A DNA stretch of 64,000 bases from Cymodocea nodosa (Eukaryota; Streptophyta; Magnoliopsida; Alismatales; Cymodoceaceae): the NCBI GenBank assembly GCA_036874045.1, contig JAZBRI010000011.1, forward strand, positions 6,262,001-6,326,000, given 5' to 3'. Of the stretch, positions 1-10,485 are shown piece by piece; position 1 is the stretch's first letter; the number at the start of each line of letters is the position of its first letter. Made by a program: the position numbers and the translations under genes. The notes under the pieces are model-generated. The model was given only the letters and a program-made list of their open reading frames with translations, was not told where the DNA came from and made no database searches.

Positions 1-91
1 TTAATACAATAGGTACTGTGCGCTTGCGATTTATAAATGTAAAATTTGGGATTTTCGTGTTTTAATTCTAAATACAACAAATTTCCTTACA
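1..91 (+). repeat. 3' end of the 5' LTR of element A
   Basis: This is the same sequence as 9657-9747, with 5 transitions in 91 bases. It ends in 'ccttaca' just before the primer binding site. By comparison with the 3' LTR, about 1.95 kb of this LTR lies upstream of the window. Confidence 0.9.
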
Positions 92-97
92 AGTTTT

Positions 98-115
98 TGG
101 CGCCGTTGTCGGGGA
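98..115 (+). other. Primer binding site of element A (tRNA-Asp type)
   Basis: The sequence tggcgccgttgtcgggga lies 6 bases after the LTR end. It differs by one base from the tggcgccgttgccgggga site, complementary to tRNA-Asp, that is typical of Athila/Calypso-type plant gypsy elements. Confidence 0.88.
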
Positions 116-1286
116 GCTTGGTGTTTTAACAATCTTCGAAATTGTGTTTAGTGAATATATTTCTTTGTGTATTGTATTTCTCTTCTAAATATTTTACTTT
201 CTTTTTTCTTTCTTTTTCTTGGAAACACCATATGAGCTAAATATATATATTTAAGTGATTTTGTGAATCTCTTGTGGAATTGAAATGATAATCTTTGTGT
301 AGTCAATTCATAGTGTTGTATGATTTTTAGTACAAAATTTTTTTAAGAATGTGATTTGAAAAACTTTTCTAGTTTGATGCTAGATGTAAAATCTGAGTTT
401 CATGATTTTCTTGAGTTGCTAAAATGTTTAAAGTTTCATTTAAATCAGTATTTGTTGAATTTGGAATTGTATTGAGAGACTTATGAATTTGTGAAGATGA
501 TGGTGTTATGTAGTTTCAGAGCAAAACTAACCTAACTAAAGTTTTTCCTTTGAGAAAACGTTGCAACACCATGATTCAAAGTTTCTAGTAGTTATTTCTC
601 TGTGAAATTACCCTTCTTTATCTATAATTTGAGTATTTTTGCAATAAATTTTGATGTGTAGGAATTTCTGTGTAAATTTTCAAAGTTGATAGATGAGACA
701 GATTTCAAGATAGAGTACATTACACTTTAGCAATTGATAGTCTTTTAAAATTTTATGCATACTTTTGCACAAAAGTAGGACTATGAATTTACATAAATTA
801 CATGGATTGATCTTGCTAATTTAATAAATTCTATGTGTTAATTTAGTCACATGCATATATGTTGTAAAACCCTTTCATCCAAAGTTATGTTTGTGAATAA
901 GATAAATGCTTAAATATCCTTTTGATATACAAAGCCTTTAATTGTTATTCATTGTTATATAGGCTGATCTGAAATAGATATGCATGATTTAAGAATTCAT
1001 AGTCAGTCATGTTATAACTATTTTCCTAGTTGTAAAATGACTTCATTATTGTTGTCAATTAGAGATTGTGGCATTTCTAAGACACTTTAGCATAAGAATT
1101 TCCCTATTTTAGACCTTATCATGTTTATGTTACATAAAGCCATAAATTTCATGTAAGAAAAAGGCACATAGCTCACACACTCTTACAACTCCTTATGCAG
1201 ATTCAACTTGTATTTTGTTACTTCAAGGAATTAATTGAAAAACTCGCTACTGGGTGTGTTATTTGACGACTATTTCATTGTTAAGC
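116..1286 (+). other. Non-coding leader of element A
   Basis: About 1.17 kb of AT-rich sequence between the primer site and the first ORF has no credible reading frame. In a standard gypsy element gag would start here. No capsid-like sequence is present; it is found instead at 5871-7280. Confidence 0.7.
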
Positions 1287-1916
1287 ATGGACAAACATAA
1301 TGCTTTCCATGCTATTATTAAGAAACCTCTTATGCCTACATGTACTAAGTGTATGCTATTTGATCATGAAAATGATGAATGCCCTTTTTACATGTTGAAA
1401 GAAAATGCAAATTTGCATGAGACGAATTGTAATCTCATGGGAAGTGTAGTTGGGCCTAGTGGGAGCACTTTTTCTCATCCTTCAAGCTTTAGTGAAGATT
1501 TAGCTAAAGCTGAAGAATGTTTGAAGCAACTTAGCATGGGCAGAAGCAACCACTATCAATTGGAAAATACTTTTGAGGGTCAACCACATTTTGGGTGGAA
1601 AATGCATAGTGGCCAAGATGTTGAGGTAGATACCTTTGCTCTTTTGAGGTCGGGAAGAGATTATTGTAGGCCTAGTGAAACATCTCAACCATCAATTGTA
1701 GAACCACCCAAAGTAGATCAACCTGCTATCATCTTAGACTCTAATCAAGGACCAGATTCCTATCCACATGGTGATAATGGACTTGCATATAAAGAATCAA
1801 ATAACAATCAACTTGCACCTTATCCCCATAGATTAAGATCTAGGACTAGTTCAAATGAGTCCTTAAACAAGATTAAAGAAATTTTTGAGCAAGTTAGAGT
1901 AAACATTCCCTTCTAG
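1287..1916 (+). pseudogene. Element A 5' ORF: zinc knuckle plus 'LRSG' linker leading into pol
   Basis: The Met at 1287 is preferred over the one at 1254 because its product (MDKHNAF...KP...C) lines up with the 5' ORF of B2. Near the start is a CX2CX4HX4C zinc knuckle (CTKCMLFDHENDEC), normally the nucleocapsid part of gag. Further on comes 'LLRSGRDY', the motif that usually closes Athila-type gag before protease. The ORF ends at a TAG just where 'NIPLLEAI..VP.YAKFLKDLC' should follow. That sequence continues in another frame, so a one-base deletion near 1911 separates it from pol. No capsid domain is present. The likely role is nucleic-acid binding as the N-terminal part of a pol precursor; this is inferred from the motif only. 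Confidence 0.75.
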
Positions 1917-4900
1917 AAGCCATCCAACAAGTCCCGGCTTATGCAAAATTTCTTAAAGACCTGTGCACTAGGAAAAGGATTAGTAGGATCCAAAGGAAAG
2001 TTTTCCTAATAGAAATTTCTAGTTCTCATTTCTCCGATTATACCCCAAAGAAATATGGTGACCCTGGAACCCCTACTATATCTTGTGTCATAGGGAACAC
2101 TTGTTTTGATAAAGCCTTAATAGACTTAGGGGCAACCATCAATGTTGTATCTTCTAGTGTCTACATGGATTTAGGACTTAAAGAAATTAAACCTACTAGG
2201 ATGGTTATCCAATTAGCAGATCATTCGATTAGAACCCCTTTAGGTGTAATAGAAAATATCTTAATTAAAGTTCAAGACTTTATTTACCCAATTGATTTTG
2301 TAGTACTAGAGAGTCATCCTGTTGGCTAGCCTACTAAGAGAAATACTTTATTAATTTTGGGGCAACCTTTCTTGGCAACAACCAATGCTTATATTGGTTG
2401 TAGGAATGGGTCCATGCAGATCTCTTATGGAGATTTAAGGGTGGAGTTGAATATTTTTGAACGAAATAATTAGAATGAGGAGCACCTAGATGAGAATTAT
2501 GAAGTTAAACTTGTAAATGTTTTTGAGGAAATTGACGTTGAATGTGAAGAAGAATGTGTAAATGTGCAAGAGATATATGATGTTGTTGACATAGATGAAT
2601 CATTGGAAGATAGTAATGAAGCAGAAATCAATGTAGTGAACTATGTGGTACCATTGGATTATACTTTATTTGAACCTCGACCAATTAAGAAACCATCAAT
2701 TGTGGAACCTCTAGAGTTAGAACTTAAACCTTTACCCCAAGAGCTTAAGTATGTTTACTTAAGGGAAGGTGAAACTCTTCCTGTGATCATTGCTTCTACT
2801 CTAGCATTAGAGCAAGAAGAGGAATTACTTGAGGTTCTAAGAAGAAATAAGGAAGCTATTGGTTGGACAATAGCAGATATTAAGGGGGTGAGTCCTGCTA
2901 TATGCCAACATAGGATCCGAGAGTAAATGAGGAGATTCGACCTTCTAGAGATCCATAAAGAAGACTTAACCCCAATATGAGTGAAGTAGTAAGGAAAGAA
3001 CTTCAAAAGTGGCTAGATCATGGAATTATTTTTGCTATTTCAGATAGTATTTGGGTTTCACCAGTCCAAGTGGTCCCAAAGAAATCTGGAATAACTATAG
3101 TAGAGAACAACCATAATGAACTAGTACCAACGCGAGTGCAGACAGGGTGGAGAGTTTGCATCAATTATAGGAAATTGAATGTAGCCACTTGGAAAGATCA
3201 CTTCCCCTTCCCTTTACAGATCAGATGTTAGAGAAATTAGCAGGGCAAGAGTTTTATTGTTTTTTAGATGGTTATTCCGGCTATAATCAGATCCCTATCG
3301 CACTAGAGGACCAAGATAAGATGACATTTACCTGTCCCTTTGGAACTTTTGCTTTTCGACGAATGCCATTTGGGCTATGCAATGCACCTACAACCTTTCA
3401 AAGGTGCATGACAGGTATTTTTTCTGATATGATTGGAAGATTCTTAGAGATATTTATGGATGATCTTTCCATATCAGGGTCCTCTTTTAAGGAATGTCTA
3501 CATCACTTAGAGTTGGTACTTCAACGGTGTATAGAATATGACCTTGTACTAAATTGGGAAAAATGTCATTTCATGGTACAACAAGGTGTTGTACTTGGTC
3601 ATATTATATCAAAGAGGGGCTTGGAAGTAGACAAAGCAAAAGTTGATTTGATTGCTAATCTTCCAACTCCAAAGTCTGTGAGAGATATTAGAGCTTTTCT
3701 CGATCATGCTAGATTTTACCGTAGATTTATTAAGGACTTTAGTAAAATTGCCCGTCCATTGACTTCATTGCTTGTGAAGGATCACCCTTTTGAGTTTTCT
3801 GAACTTTGTCATGATGCCTTCAAGCAATTGAAGAGAGCTTTAACAATAGCTCCTATAGTGCATTCCCCAGATTGGAATGAACCATTTGAACTTATGATTG
3901 ATGCTTCAGATTATGCATTAGGAGCTATACTTGGACAAAGACTAGATAATTTACCACGAGTAATATATTATGCTAGCAAGACATTGACCGGTGCTCAATT
4001 GAATTACACTGTTATTGAGAAGGAGTTTCTAGCCGTGGTTTTTGCTTTAGAAAAGTTTAGATCTTACCTTATTGGGTCTCATATTATAATTTACATTGAC
4101 CATTCTGCTATTAAATATTTGTTAGCAAAGAAGGATGCCAAGTCTAGGTTAATTAGGTGGATTTTATTACTACAGGAGTTTGACATTGAAATTAAGGATA
4201 AAAAGGGATGTGAAAATGTGGTCACTGATCATTTGTCCCACCTTACTTCACCACCTGTAGGCCCACCTATCAATGATTCTTTCCCTAATGAACAAGTATT
4301 TGCCATTAACCCTAGCCCTTGGTATGCAAATATAGTCAACAATTTAGTTGTTGAGTTAATACCCCCTCATTGGTCATCTAGGGAGAAAAAGAAATTTTTA
4401 TTTCGAGTTAGAGATTTTTATTGGGATGACCTATATTTGTTTAAAAATTGTCCAGATCTAATAGTACAGAGATGTATACTTGACTCGGAGATTGCAAGTG
4501 TGCTAAATTTTTGCCATGACCAACCTGGAGGAGGTCATTTGAGCTCAAGGAAAACAACAGCCAAGGTCCTTCAATGCAGCTTCTTTTGGCCAACAATTTT
4601 TAAGGATGCTTTTAATCACTGCAAAACTTGTGAATCATGTAAAAGAGTGGGCAAGATTGGAAGGAAAGATATGATGCCACTCACACCAGTAATTGAAGTT
4701 GAGATTTTTGATTTGTTGGGAATAGACTTTATGGGCCCTTTTCCAAATTCTAGAGGCTATTTGTATATCTTATTGGCTATTGATTATGTGTCTAGGTGGA
4801 TAGAGGCCATCCCCACTAAATCTTGTGATACTAAAGTAGTGATTAATTTTATTAGGTTTCACATTTTCTCTCGCTTCGGCACTCCATGAGCAATAATCAG

Positions 4901-5596
4901 TGATCGGGGAACTCATTTCAATAGTAAGAGTTTTGAGGCTCTAATGAAGAAATATGGAATAACACATAAAATGGCAACCCCGTATCACCCTCAAACTAAT
5001 GGTCAAGTGGAGAATGCAAATAAAGCAAATTCTCAAGAAAATAATAGGACCAAATAAGAAGGATTGGGTGGAAAAATTAGACGAAGCTTTATGGGCATAT
5101 AGAACTGCCTACAAGAGTGTCTTGGGAATGTCGCCATTTAGAGCTGTTTATGGTAAAGCATGCCATTTGCTAGTTGAGTTAGAACATAAAGCTATGTGGG
5201 CAATTAAGAAACTCAACTTAGATGAGCATGCAAATAAACAAGCAAGAAACCTACCGATAATGGAATTAGAAGAATTAAGGAACGAGGCTTATGAGAATTC
5301 TAGAATAGCTAAAGAAAAGGCTAAAATATAAGAAGATTTTGAGGAAGGAATTTCAACCAGGCCAGCAAGTGCTACTTTATAACTCTAGACTCCACATTTT
5401 CCCTAGGAAATTTAGATCAAGATGGAGTGGGCCTTATATTGTGAAGAAGATGTACCCTCATGGAGCGTTGGATATAGAAAACCCAAAAACAAAGGATGAA
5501 TTTAAAGTCAATGGCCACCGCCTAAAGCTATTTCTGAACCAGAAGATGGGACGACCTTCTATAGAGCAAGATCTGTTGGAACCCATCTATGGTTAG
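1917..5596 (+). pseudogene. pol: Element A pol: protease, reverse transcriptase, RNase H, integrase (broken)
   Basis: An Athila-type polyprotein in several frames. Protease: 'LIDLGATINV' with the aspartate codon at 2123, and 'ILGQPFLAT' near 2360. RT spans about 2820-3760, with 'WVSPVQVVPKKSG', '[14 protein letters not shown]' and the catalytic 'FMDD' near 3455. RNase H follows from about 3885 ('[11 protein letters not shown]', '[11 protein letters not shown]'). Integrase has an HHCC zinc site near 4515-4650 (H...H...CKTCESC), a core with 'GIDFMGPF', 'SDRGTHF' and 'NGQVE', and a C-terminal '[12 protein letters not shown]' chromodomain-free tail. The longest open piece is 3189-4889. Breaks include TAG in the protease (about 2327), a stop before RT (2924), a frameshift near 3190, CGA to TGA at 4887, and frameshifts near 5010 and 5335. 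It is clearly non-functional now. Confidence 0.9.
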
Positions 5597-5773
5597 GGTA
5601 GTGTTAATATATTTATTTATTTACATACTTATTTTTGCCTTGTTAGTTTATGCTTATTGAGTTGTTTAGTTTTTATCTTATATTAATTATTTATGTTGTA
5701 ACTTCTACCATTCTTGTTGTATCAGTAATTCTTTTCTTTGAAACTATTCAATAGAGCACTACCCATTCTAATG

Positions 5774-5788
5774 TGTTTTTCTTAGCAG
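5774..5788 (+). promoter_or_regulatory. Candidate 3' splice acceptor upstream of relocated gag (element A)
   Basis: The sequence tgtttttcttagcag followed by G is an excellent pyrimidine-rich acceptor. It lies in the short pol-gag spacer, about 80 bases before the gag frame. Splicing from a donor near the 5' leader to this site would place gag near the 5' end of an mRNA. This is inferred from sequence only. Confidence 0.4.
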
Positions 5789-5870
5789 GACTTGAGGACA
5801 ACATATAATTGGTACACTTTTCCTATTTACACTTTTGTTGCACTTCATATTACTTTAGTTATTTGTTACA

Positions 5871-7280
5871 CTGGATAGTCGTTGGAGACGAACGAGGGCA
5901 AATAGACTAGTTAGGGTAGAGGACTTAGACCCACCAATTGTAGAAACGGCCAACCAAAGGGGACTTAGGCCTTTAGTAGATATTTATTATCCACCCCAAG
6001 TTGACCAATCATCTTGCTTAGTTCTACCTCATATTGAAGGTCAGAAATTTGAGTTACACTCCAGTTATATAAGTCAATTGCCAAGATTCTTAGGTTGAGA
6101 AAATGAGGACGTTTATTTGTTTTTGCAAGAATTCAATGAAGTCTGTAGACTGGTGCACATCCCTAACGTACCCATGGATGCTGTACGATTAAGATTCATA
6201 CCATTTGCACTTAAAGATGATGCCAAGCGTTGGATGAATAGTCTTGCACCATCTTCTATAAACTCTTGGGTAGAATTCTGTGCGGCTTTTCTCAAAAAGT
6301 ATAACCCCATCCACCGCACTATTCAATTAAAGAATTCCATACTTAGTTTTAAACAAAAAACTGATGAGACATTTTGGAGATTCTTTGAGTGTTTCAGAAC
6401 CTTATTAGCAAGATGTCCTAATCATGGCATCAAAAAAGCAAAGAAATGTACTATTTTATATGAAGGATTGAATGCTTCTTTGAAGCAGTTATTGGAATCC
6501 ATGTACTTTGGGAGGTTTCTGCAATTTAATGAAGACGAAGCTTGGGAGGCATATGAGCATTTAGCAGAACAAACTATCCAATGGGAAGAACCATCTCCTA
6601 CATCATTAGGAGATAGGAGTATAAGTGCTGCATTAAGTAGAGGGGTTCATGCTGTGGAGCCCCTAACAGCCTTAGAAGCTCAAATGAGTTCTAAAATGAC
6701 TAAGCTAGAGGAACAAATGCAAGAAGTTCTAAATCTTCATAAGAAGAAGTATCCCATTGTCAACATTTCTGAGATTCATTGTGAGGGGTGTGGCCTTGAT
6801 AACCATAGTATTGATCAATGTCCTGTGATTTATGGGCAAACTGAGCCAATCTGTGCTATGCAAAATTTTCGAGGAGGTTATAGCTCTCAATATTATAACC
6901 CAAATTAGAGAAACCACCCAAACTTCTCTTGGAAGATGCAAGATAATCATAGGGGTGGTGGGCCATCAATTGGATTAGGAGTTGGAACATCACAGTCTAG
7001 CCACCTGGCACGCCCTACCCAAGCTTTACCAACTTTGCCAGCCCCTCCCTAGCCTTCTATTATGGATTTGGAGAAGAGATTAATTGAAATGGAAAAAGGC
7101 ATCCAAACGATGCTAAAGATAACACCTGTTCTGACTGAGCATTCACTTGCAATTCAACATATAGAATCCCAGCTTGCGCGATTGTTACCCGCCTCTATAC
7201 CATCCACGGATAGGCAATCATTGCCTAGTTAGCCTGTGCCCAACCCTAGAACCAATCATGGGGGGGGAAGCACTTCTTGA
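5871..7280 (+). pseudogene. gag: Element A gag (capsid plus zinc knuckle), located after pol
   Basis: The frame opens near 5871. No ATG is visible at the expected start (it reads CTG), so the true start is uncertain. 'FELHSSYISQLPRFLG' leads into the retrotransposon-gag capsid domain: 'FLQEFNEVCRLV', 'LRFIPFALKDDAKRWM', 'FLKKYNP', 'FWRFFECFRTLL'. A CX2CX4HX4C knuckle (CEGCGLDNHSIDQC) lies near 6775-6820, then the 'YYNPN' segment found in Athila gags, and a C-terminal 'LPSQPVPNPRTNH' type tail. In-frame stops include TGA near 6098, TAG at 6906 and TAG near 7050. In standard gypsy elements this ORF precedes protease; here it starts about 275 bases after the integrase stop. The same order occurs in family B. 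Confidence 0.88.
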
Positions 7281-7711
7281 TTTTATTCTCACAAGTGGTA
7301 GTGTAAAAAATAAAATAAAAATTTCTACTTTATATGTCTTTATTTCATTTGCTTTGTATTCTATTTTCTTTAGTTATGATCTGTTTGTTAGTTTTGTAGT
7401 TTCCTTTGTGTGTCCAAGAGCAAGGTACGCAATGCTACATCTCTCTACTCTCTATTGCATTTGCACAAATTTTATAGTATACATTTTTCTATAGATATGC
7501 TACGCAATCTCCATTGTATGCCTTTAGGAATAAAACTTTATATGCTTTATGCTTATGTTTGCACATCTTGAAGAGACATCTATTTGCTTACATTGCCTTT
7601 TACTTCTTATTTGTTCAGTGTAATAATAGATCATCTACATGCATAACATTTCCATACTTAAGTGTCATAATAGATTCATTGAGGACAATGCATCATTTAA
7701 GTGTGGGGGGG
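7281..7711 (+). other. Element A 3' untranslated region with polypurine tract (7699-7711)
   Basis: No gene is seen. It ends in 'ttgaggacaatg', then 'catttaagtgtggggggg', the usual context of the Athila polypurine tract, directly before the TG that opens the 3' LTR. Confidence 0.8.
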
Positions 7712-9747
7712 TGGCATGTAGATTGTTCTCATTATTTTTATTGTGTTTTCATGTATTTTTTGTGATGTTAGTGAATTTTCATGTGTTTTTCTTGTTATTG
7801 TTCTTACATTGTGTTTTGATTAGACCCAAGTGATGAGATTTTGAAACTCAAGAAATGCTATTAGGATTTATGGGTTTAGCCCCATTACTTTTTGAGTGGA
7901 CTCCAGAACCTAAAGCGTGGACCTATTGTTATGTTCTTTAGAGAAAGATGAGTCTCATGTTAGTTGTGCCTTGAGTGAAGTCTTCTTTATCACTAGGATT
8001 AATGCCTTGTTTGATGCACTTATTTGAGTGATTCCAAGTTGAGTGGCACCACAAAGAGGTTTGCATATTATGTAATCTTAAGGTGAGATTTTTTTAGGAT
8101 CCTCCCAAACTTTTATGAGATTCTGAAGGATATGCCTAAGAAAGTACCAAGGTTATCATTACTAGCATGCTAAGCAAGTTTTGTTGGGAATCAAGGTTCT
8201 ATGAAAAAAAAAAAAATGAAAACAAAAATGAAAAAAAAAGAAAGAAAGAAAGAAGAAGCAAGTAACATTGAAAAGGGAGCTTAAAGATCATATGGGAAGA
8301 AAGAAAGAAGCTAACTTTCTTCAATTCTTAGCTTTCCCTTCTTTTATGCATATGGGTGTTTGGCATGCTATGTAGTTGGTACCTTTGTAACTTGTACTAG
8401 ACATTTTCCAACATTTCTCAATAGAAGAGAGGGAGTTGTAGTCACTACTTATTATTTGGCTATTACTGCATATTCATAGTCATGTGCATTATATGTTTTT
8501 TTAAGATCTGTAAATTGGTTTTATTAGATGGATAAGTCTAATTTCGTTCAATGGTGAGTTCATAGATTTTTATGAAGAATTGATAAAGTTATCGAGTTTT
8601 TACTGTAAGTGCGCGTTTTGCATTATTTCAAGATCGTTTTGCGCACCTTACTAGGGCTTAATATTATTTTCAATTGTAGATGATTTAGACTGTAAAATGA
8701 CCGTGTCCTTTTAGATAACTTGAAACCATTTCCAGTTCATATTTTTACATGATTTTTCAATTCCTATGTTGGGAGAAATCGTTATTATAAGTAGAGATAT
8801 TTTCTATGATTTCGGAGAACAAATTAGGAAGAGAGCGGATTTTTGTAGTTTTGGATTCTAGCCAAAAAAAATCTTTCCCTACTTTTCTCCTTTCATAAAA
8901 GATGCTTTTGGTAGAGTTTTTTAGTGTTTCTTGATTCTATTTTGTAAGAAATTTCGTGTAGATTACAGTCATGTAAATTTTGTATTTTTTAGAATGTATT
9001 TCGTTGGTTTTTGATTTTTTCTATCAGAGTTCACAGCAGTTTTGAATTCCTATTCGGCTGCTAATTTCAGTGCTTGACGCTTGAGTGTTTCCTGCATTGA
9101 AAACTTTATGGAAATCCTTTCTGTCAATTTTCCATATTAGTAGTACGAGTCTTTGTTCAAAGCCCTCTAATTTCGCCAGATTTCATGGAGTGTTGACCGA
9201 GTTATGATTTTTGCACCAAAAGGTGCGTTTTTGGAAAGTTTACATAGTGGTTCTGTGCCCTGTCAGTAAATCCAATACTTCTAGACTTTTATAATGATTT
9301 CCTCTATGAAATTACTGTCATTTCGAAGATAACTCAAGGATCTTTCCAACCAATATTTTCTGTGGATTTTTCATTGTCCAGGTTGGACGTAAGGAGAGTT
9401 AAAATTAGAACTTAATTTCTATAATTTCAGAGACGAAACTTATTAATTTTCTTGAGTTTCCTAAGGTTTAACCTTAAGAGCTTCTTGGATTTATGACAAT
9501 ACTTGAACTCTTTATCGTATTTATGTAATTATTATCTATTAATATGTAATTAAAGTTTTATCATGGTTTTAGTGATGTGAATATTTTGCTAAGCATTTAT
9601 TTCCTTGAATTCGTTTAAGACAAGCTTCTTGTGGATCAACCCGCTCTTGCATATACTTAATACAATAGGTACCATGCGCTTGCGGTTTATAAATGTAAAA
9701 TTTGGGATTTTCATGTTTTAATTTTAAATACAACAAATTTCCTTACA
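7712..9747 (+). repeat. 3' LTR of element A (about 2.04 kb)
   Basis: It starts tggcatgtag after the polypurine tract and ends ccttaca, matching the 5' LTR end at 1-91. It contains an A-rich tract (8202-8262) and no credible gene. Its last part ('gatcaaccc...cttgca..taatacaatagg') resembles the end region of the family B LTRs, showing that the two families are related. Confidence 0.85.
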
Positions 9748-9956
9748 ACCATCCAGGAAAATTAAGATCTAGATGGGGAGGACCTTACATAGTTCGAAAT
9801 ATTTATCCTTTTGGAGCTATTGAAATTGAAAATCCTAAAAATCAGAATATATTTAGAGTAAATGGACAAAGACTTAGACCTATTCTGAAAACACCAAAAA
9901 ACTCCTTTGGAATTATAGAAGAAGTCAGAGTAGAGGACTACTCAAGCTTTACTTAG
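9748..9956 (+). pseudogene. pol: Integrase C-terminus of B1, cut by element A
   Basis: The frame reads 'GKLRSRWGGPYIVR', 'YPFGAIEIENP', 'FRVNGQRLRPIL' and ends at a stop at 9956. This is the standard C-terminal end of Athila-type integrase, matching 5420-5596 of element A and 45719-45950 (minus strand) of B2. The catalytic core and everything upstream are missing because element A lies in front. The first few residues before 'GKLRSRW' come from LTR sequence of A and are not integrase. Confidence 0.88.
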
Positions 9957-10485
9957 TAAGAAATCAATTTTTATGTTTATATATAATAAAAAAAACACAT
10001 TAAAATATATATATATATATTTTTTAAATATAAAAATCATCCATCGGTATGATCGGAACATAAAAAAAATATGTATATTAATTTTAAGAAAAAAAAAAAA
10101 TTTTATTAGGTCTGACCGAAACATTGTAGTAGTTAAACCGATAAAAAAAAAAAGAAAAACTATTATTTGTAGTATTTTTATTATTATATATATCTGTTTG
10201 TACGGGGAGTCCGTTGAGTTATAGTTAACTCAACGAGCTTACTCCATTGAGTCTTGAGTTAGTCAACGAGCTTATTCCATTGAGTTAACTGTAACTCAAC
10301 GGAGTACTGTAGCTAAGACCACGGATGAGATAGTAATAGTTGGTTCGGGAAATGACCCGATTACCTGCCTAAACTTAGGGCTTATTTATCTTAAACCTAG
10401 GGTTTTGGGGGCATTATCCGGCAAATCATTTAGAATATAGAACAGTAGAAATCAGAGCGATTCTGTGCTGTTGAGTAACTCCACG
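9957..10485 (+). other. B1 spacer between integrase and ORF2, with CGTTGAGTTA hairpins (10208-10306)
   Basis: The AT-rich part contains 'tcggtatgatcggaacat' and related short repeats. It is followed by inverted-repeat hairpins such as 'ttgagttatagttaactcaa' and 'ttgagttaactgtaactcaa'. No gene is seen. Confidence 0.65.

Larger units (their letters stand above)
1..9747 (+). mobile_element. Element A: Athila-like Ty3/gypsy LTR retrotransposon, 5' LTR mostly outside window
   Basis: The element runs from the last 91 bases of its 5' LTR to a full 3' LTR. In order it has a tRNA-Asp-like primer site, a long leader, a zinc-knuckle ORF, protease, RT, RNase H, integrase, then gag, a polypurine tract and the 3' LTR. 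Gag after pol is unusual. The 91 shared LTR-end bases differ at 5 positions, all transitions, so the insertion is not recent. The sequence right after the element (9748 on) continues the integrase of family B, which shows that A inserted into copy B1. The intact B2 copy has 'aaccattcagg' at the matching place, so 'accat' is the likely target duplication. The left flank lies outside the window and cannot be checked. Confidence 0.9.

Noticed and set aside
2123-2134. DLGA protease site as a loss-of-function mutation
   Set aside because: DLGA is the usual form in Athila-type plant elements and is shared by A and B2.
5597-7711. Gag after pol in A explained as a second, nested element
   Set aside because: There is no LTR, primer site or duplication between pol and gag, and family B copies show the same order independently.
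7174-7833. ORFs of 64-106 codons after element A gag
   Set aside because: They are out of frame with gag or lie across the 3' untranslated region, polypurine tract and LTR start; no recognisable protein.
10208-10306. Hairpin blocks as inserted MITEs
   Set aside because: They occur at fixed places in every copy, with varying arms and no target duplications.
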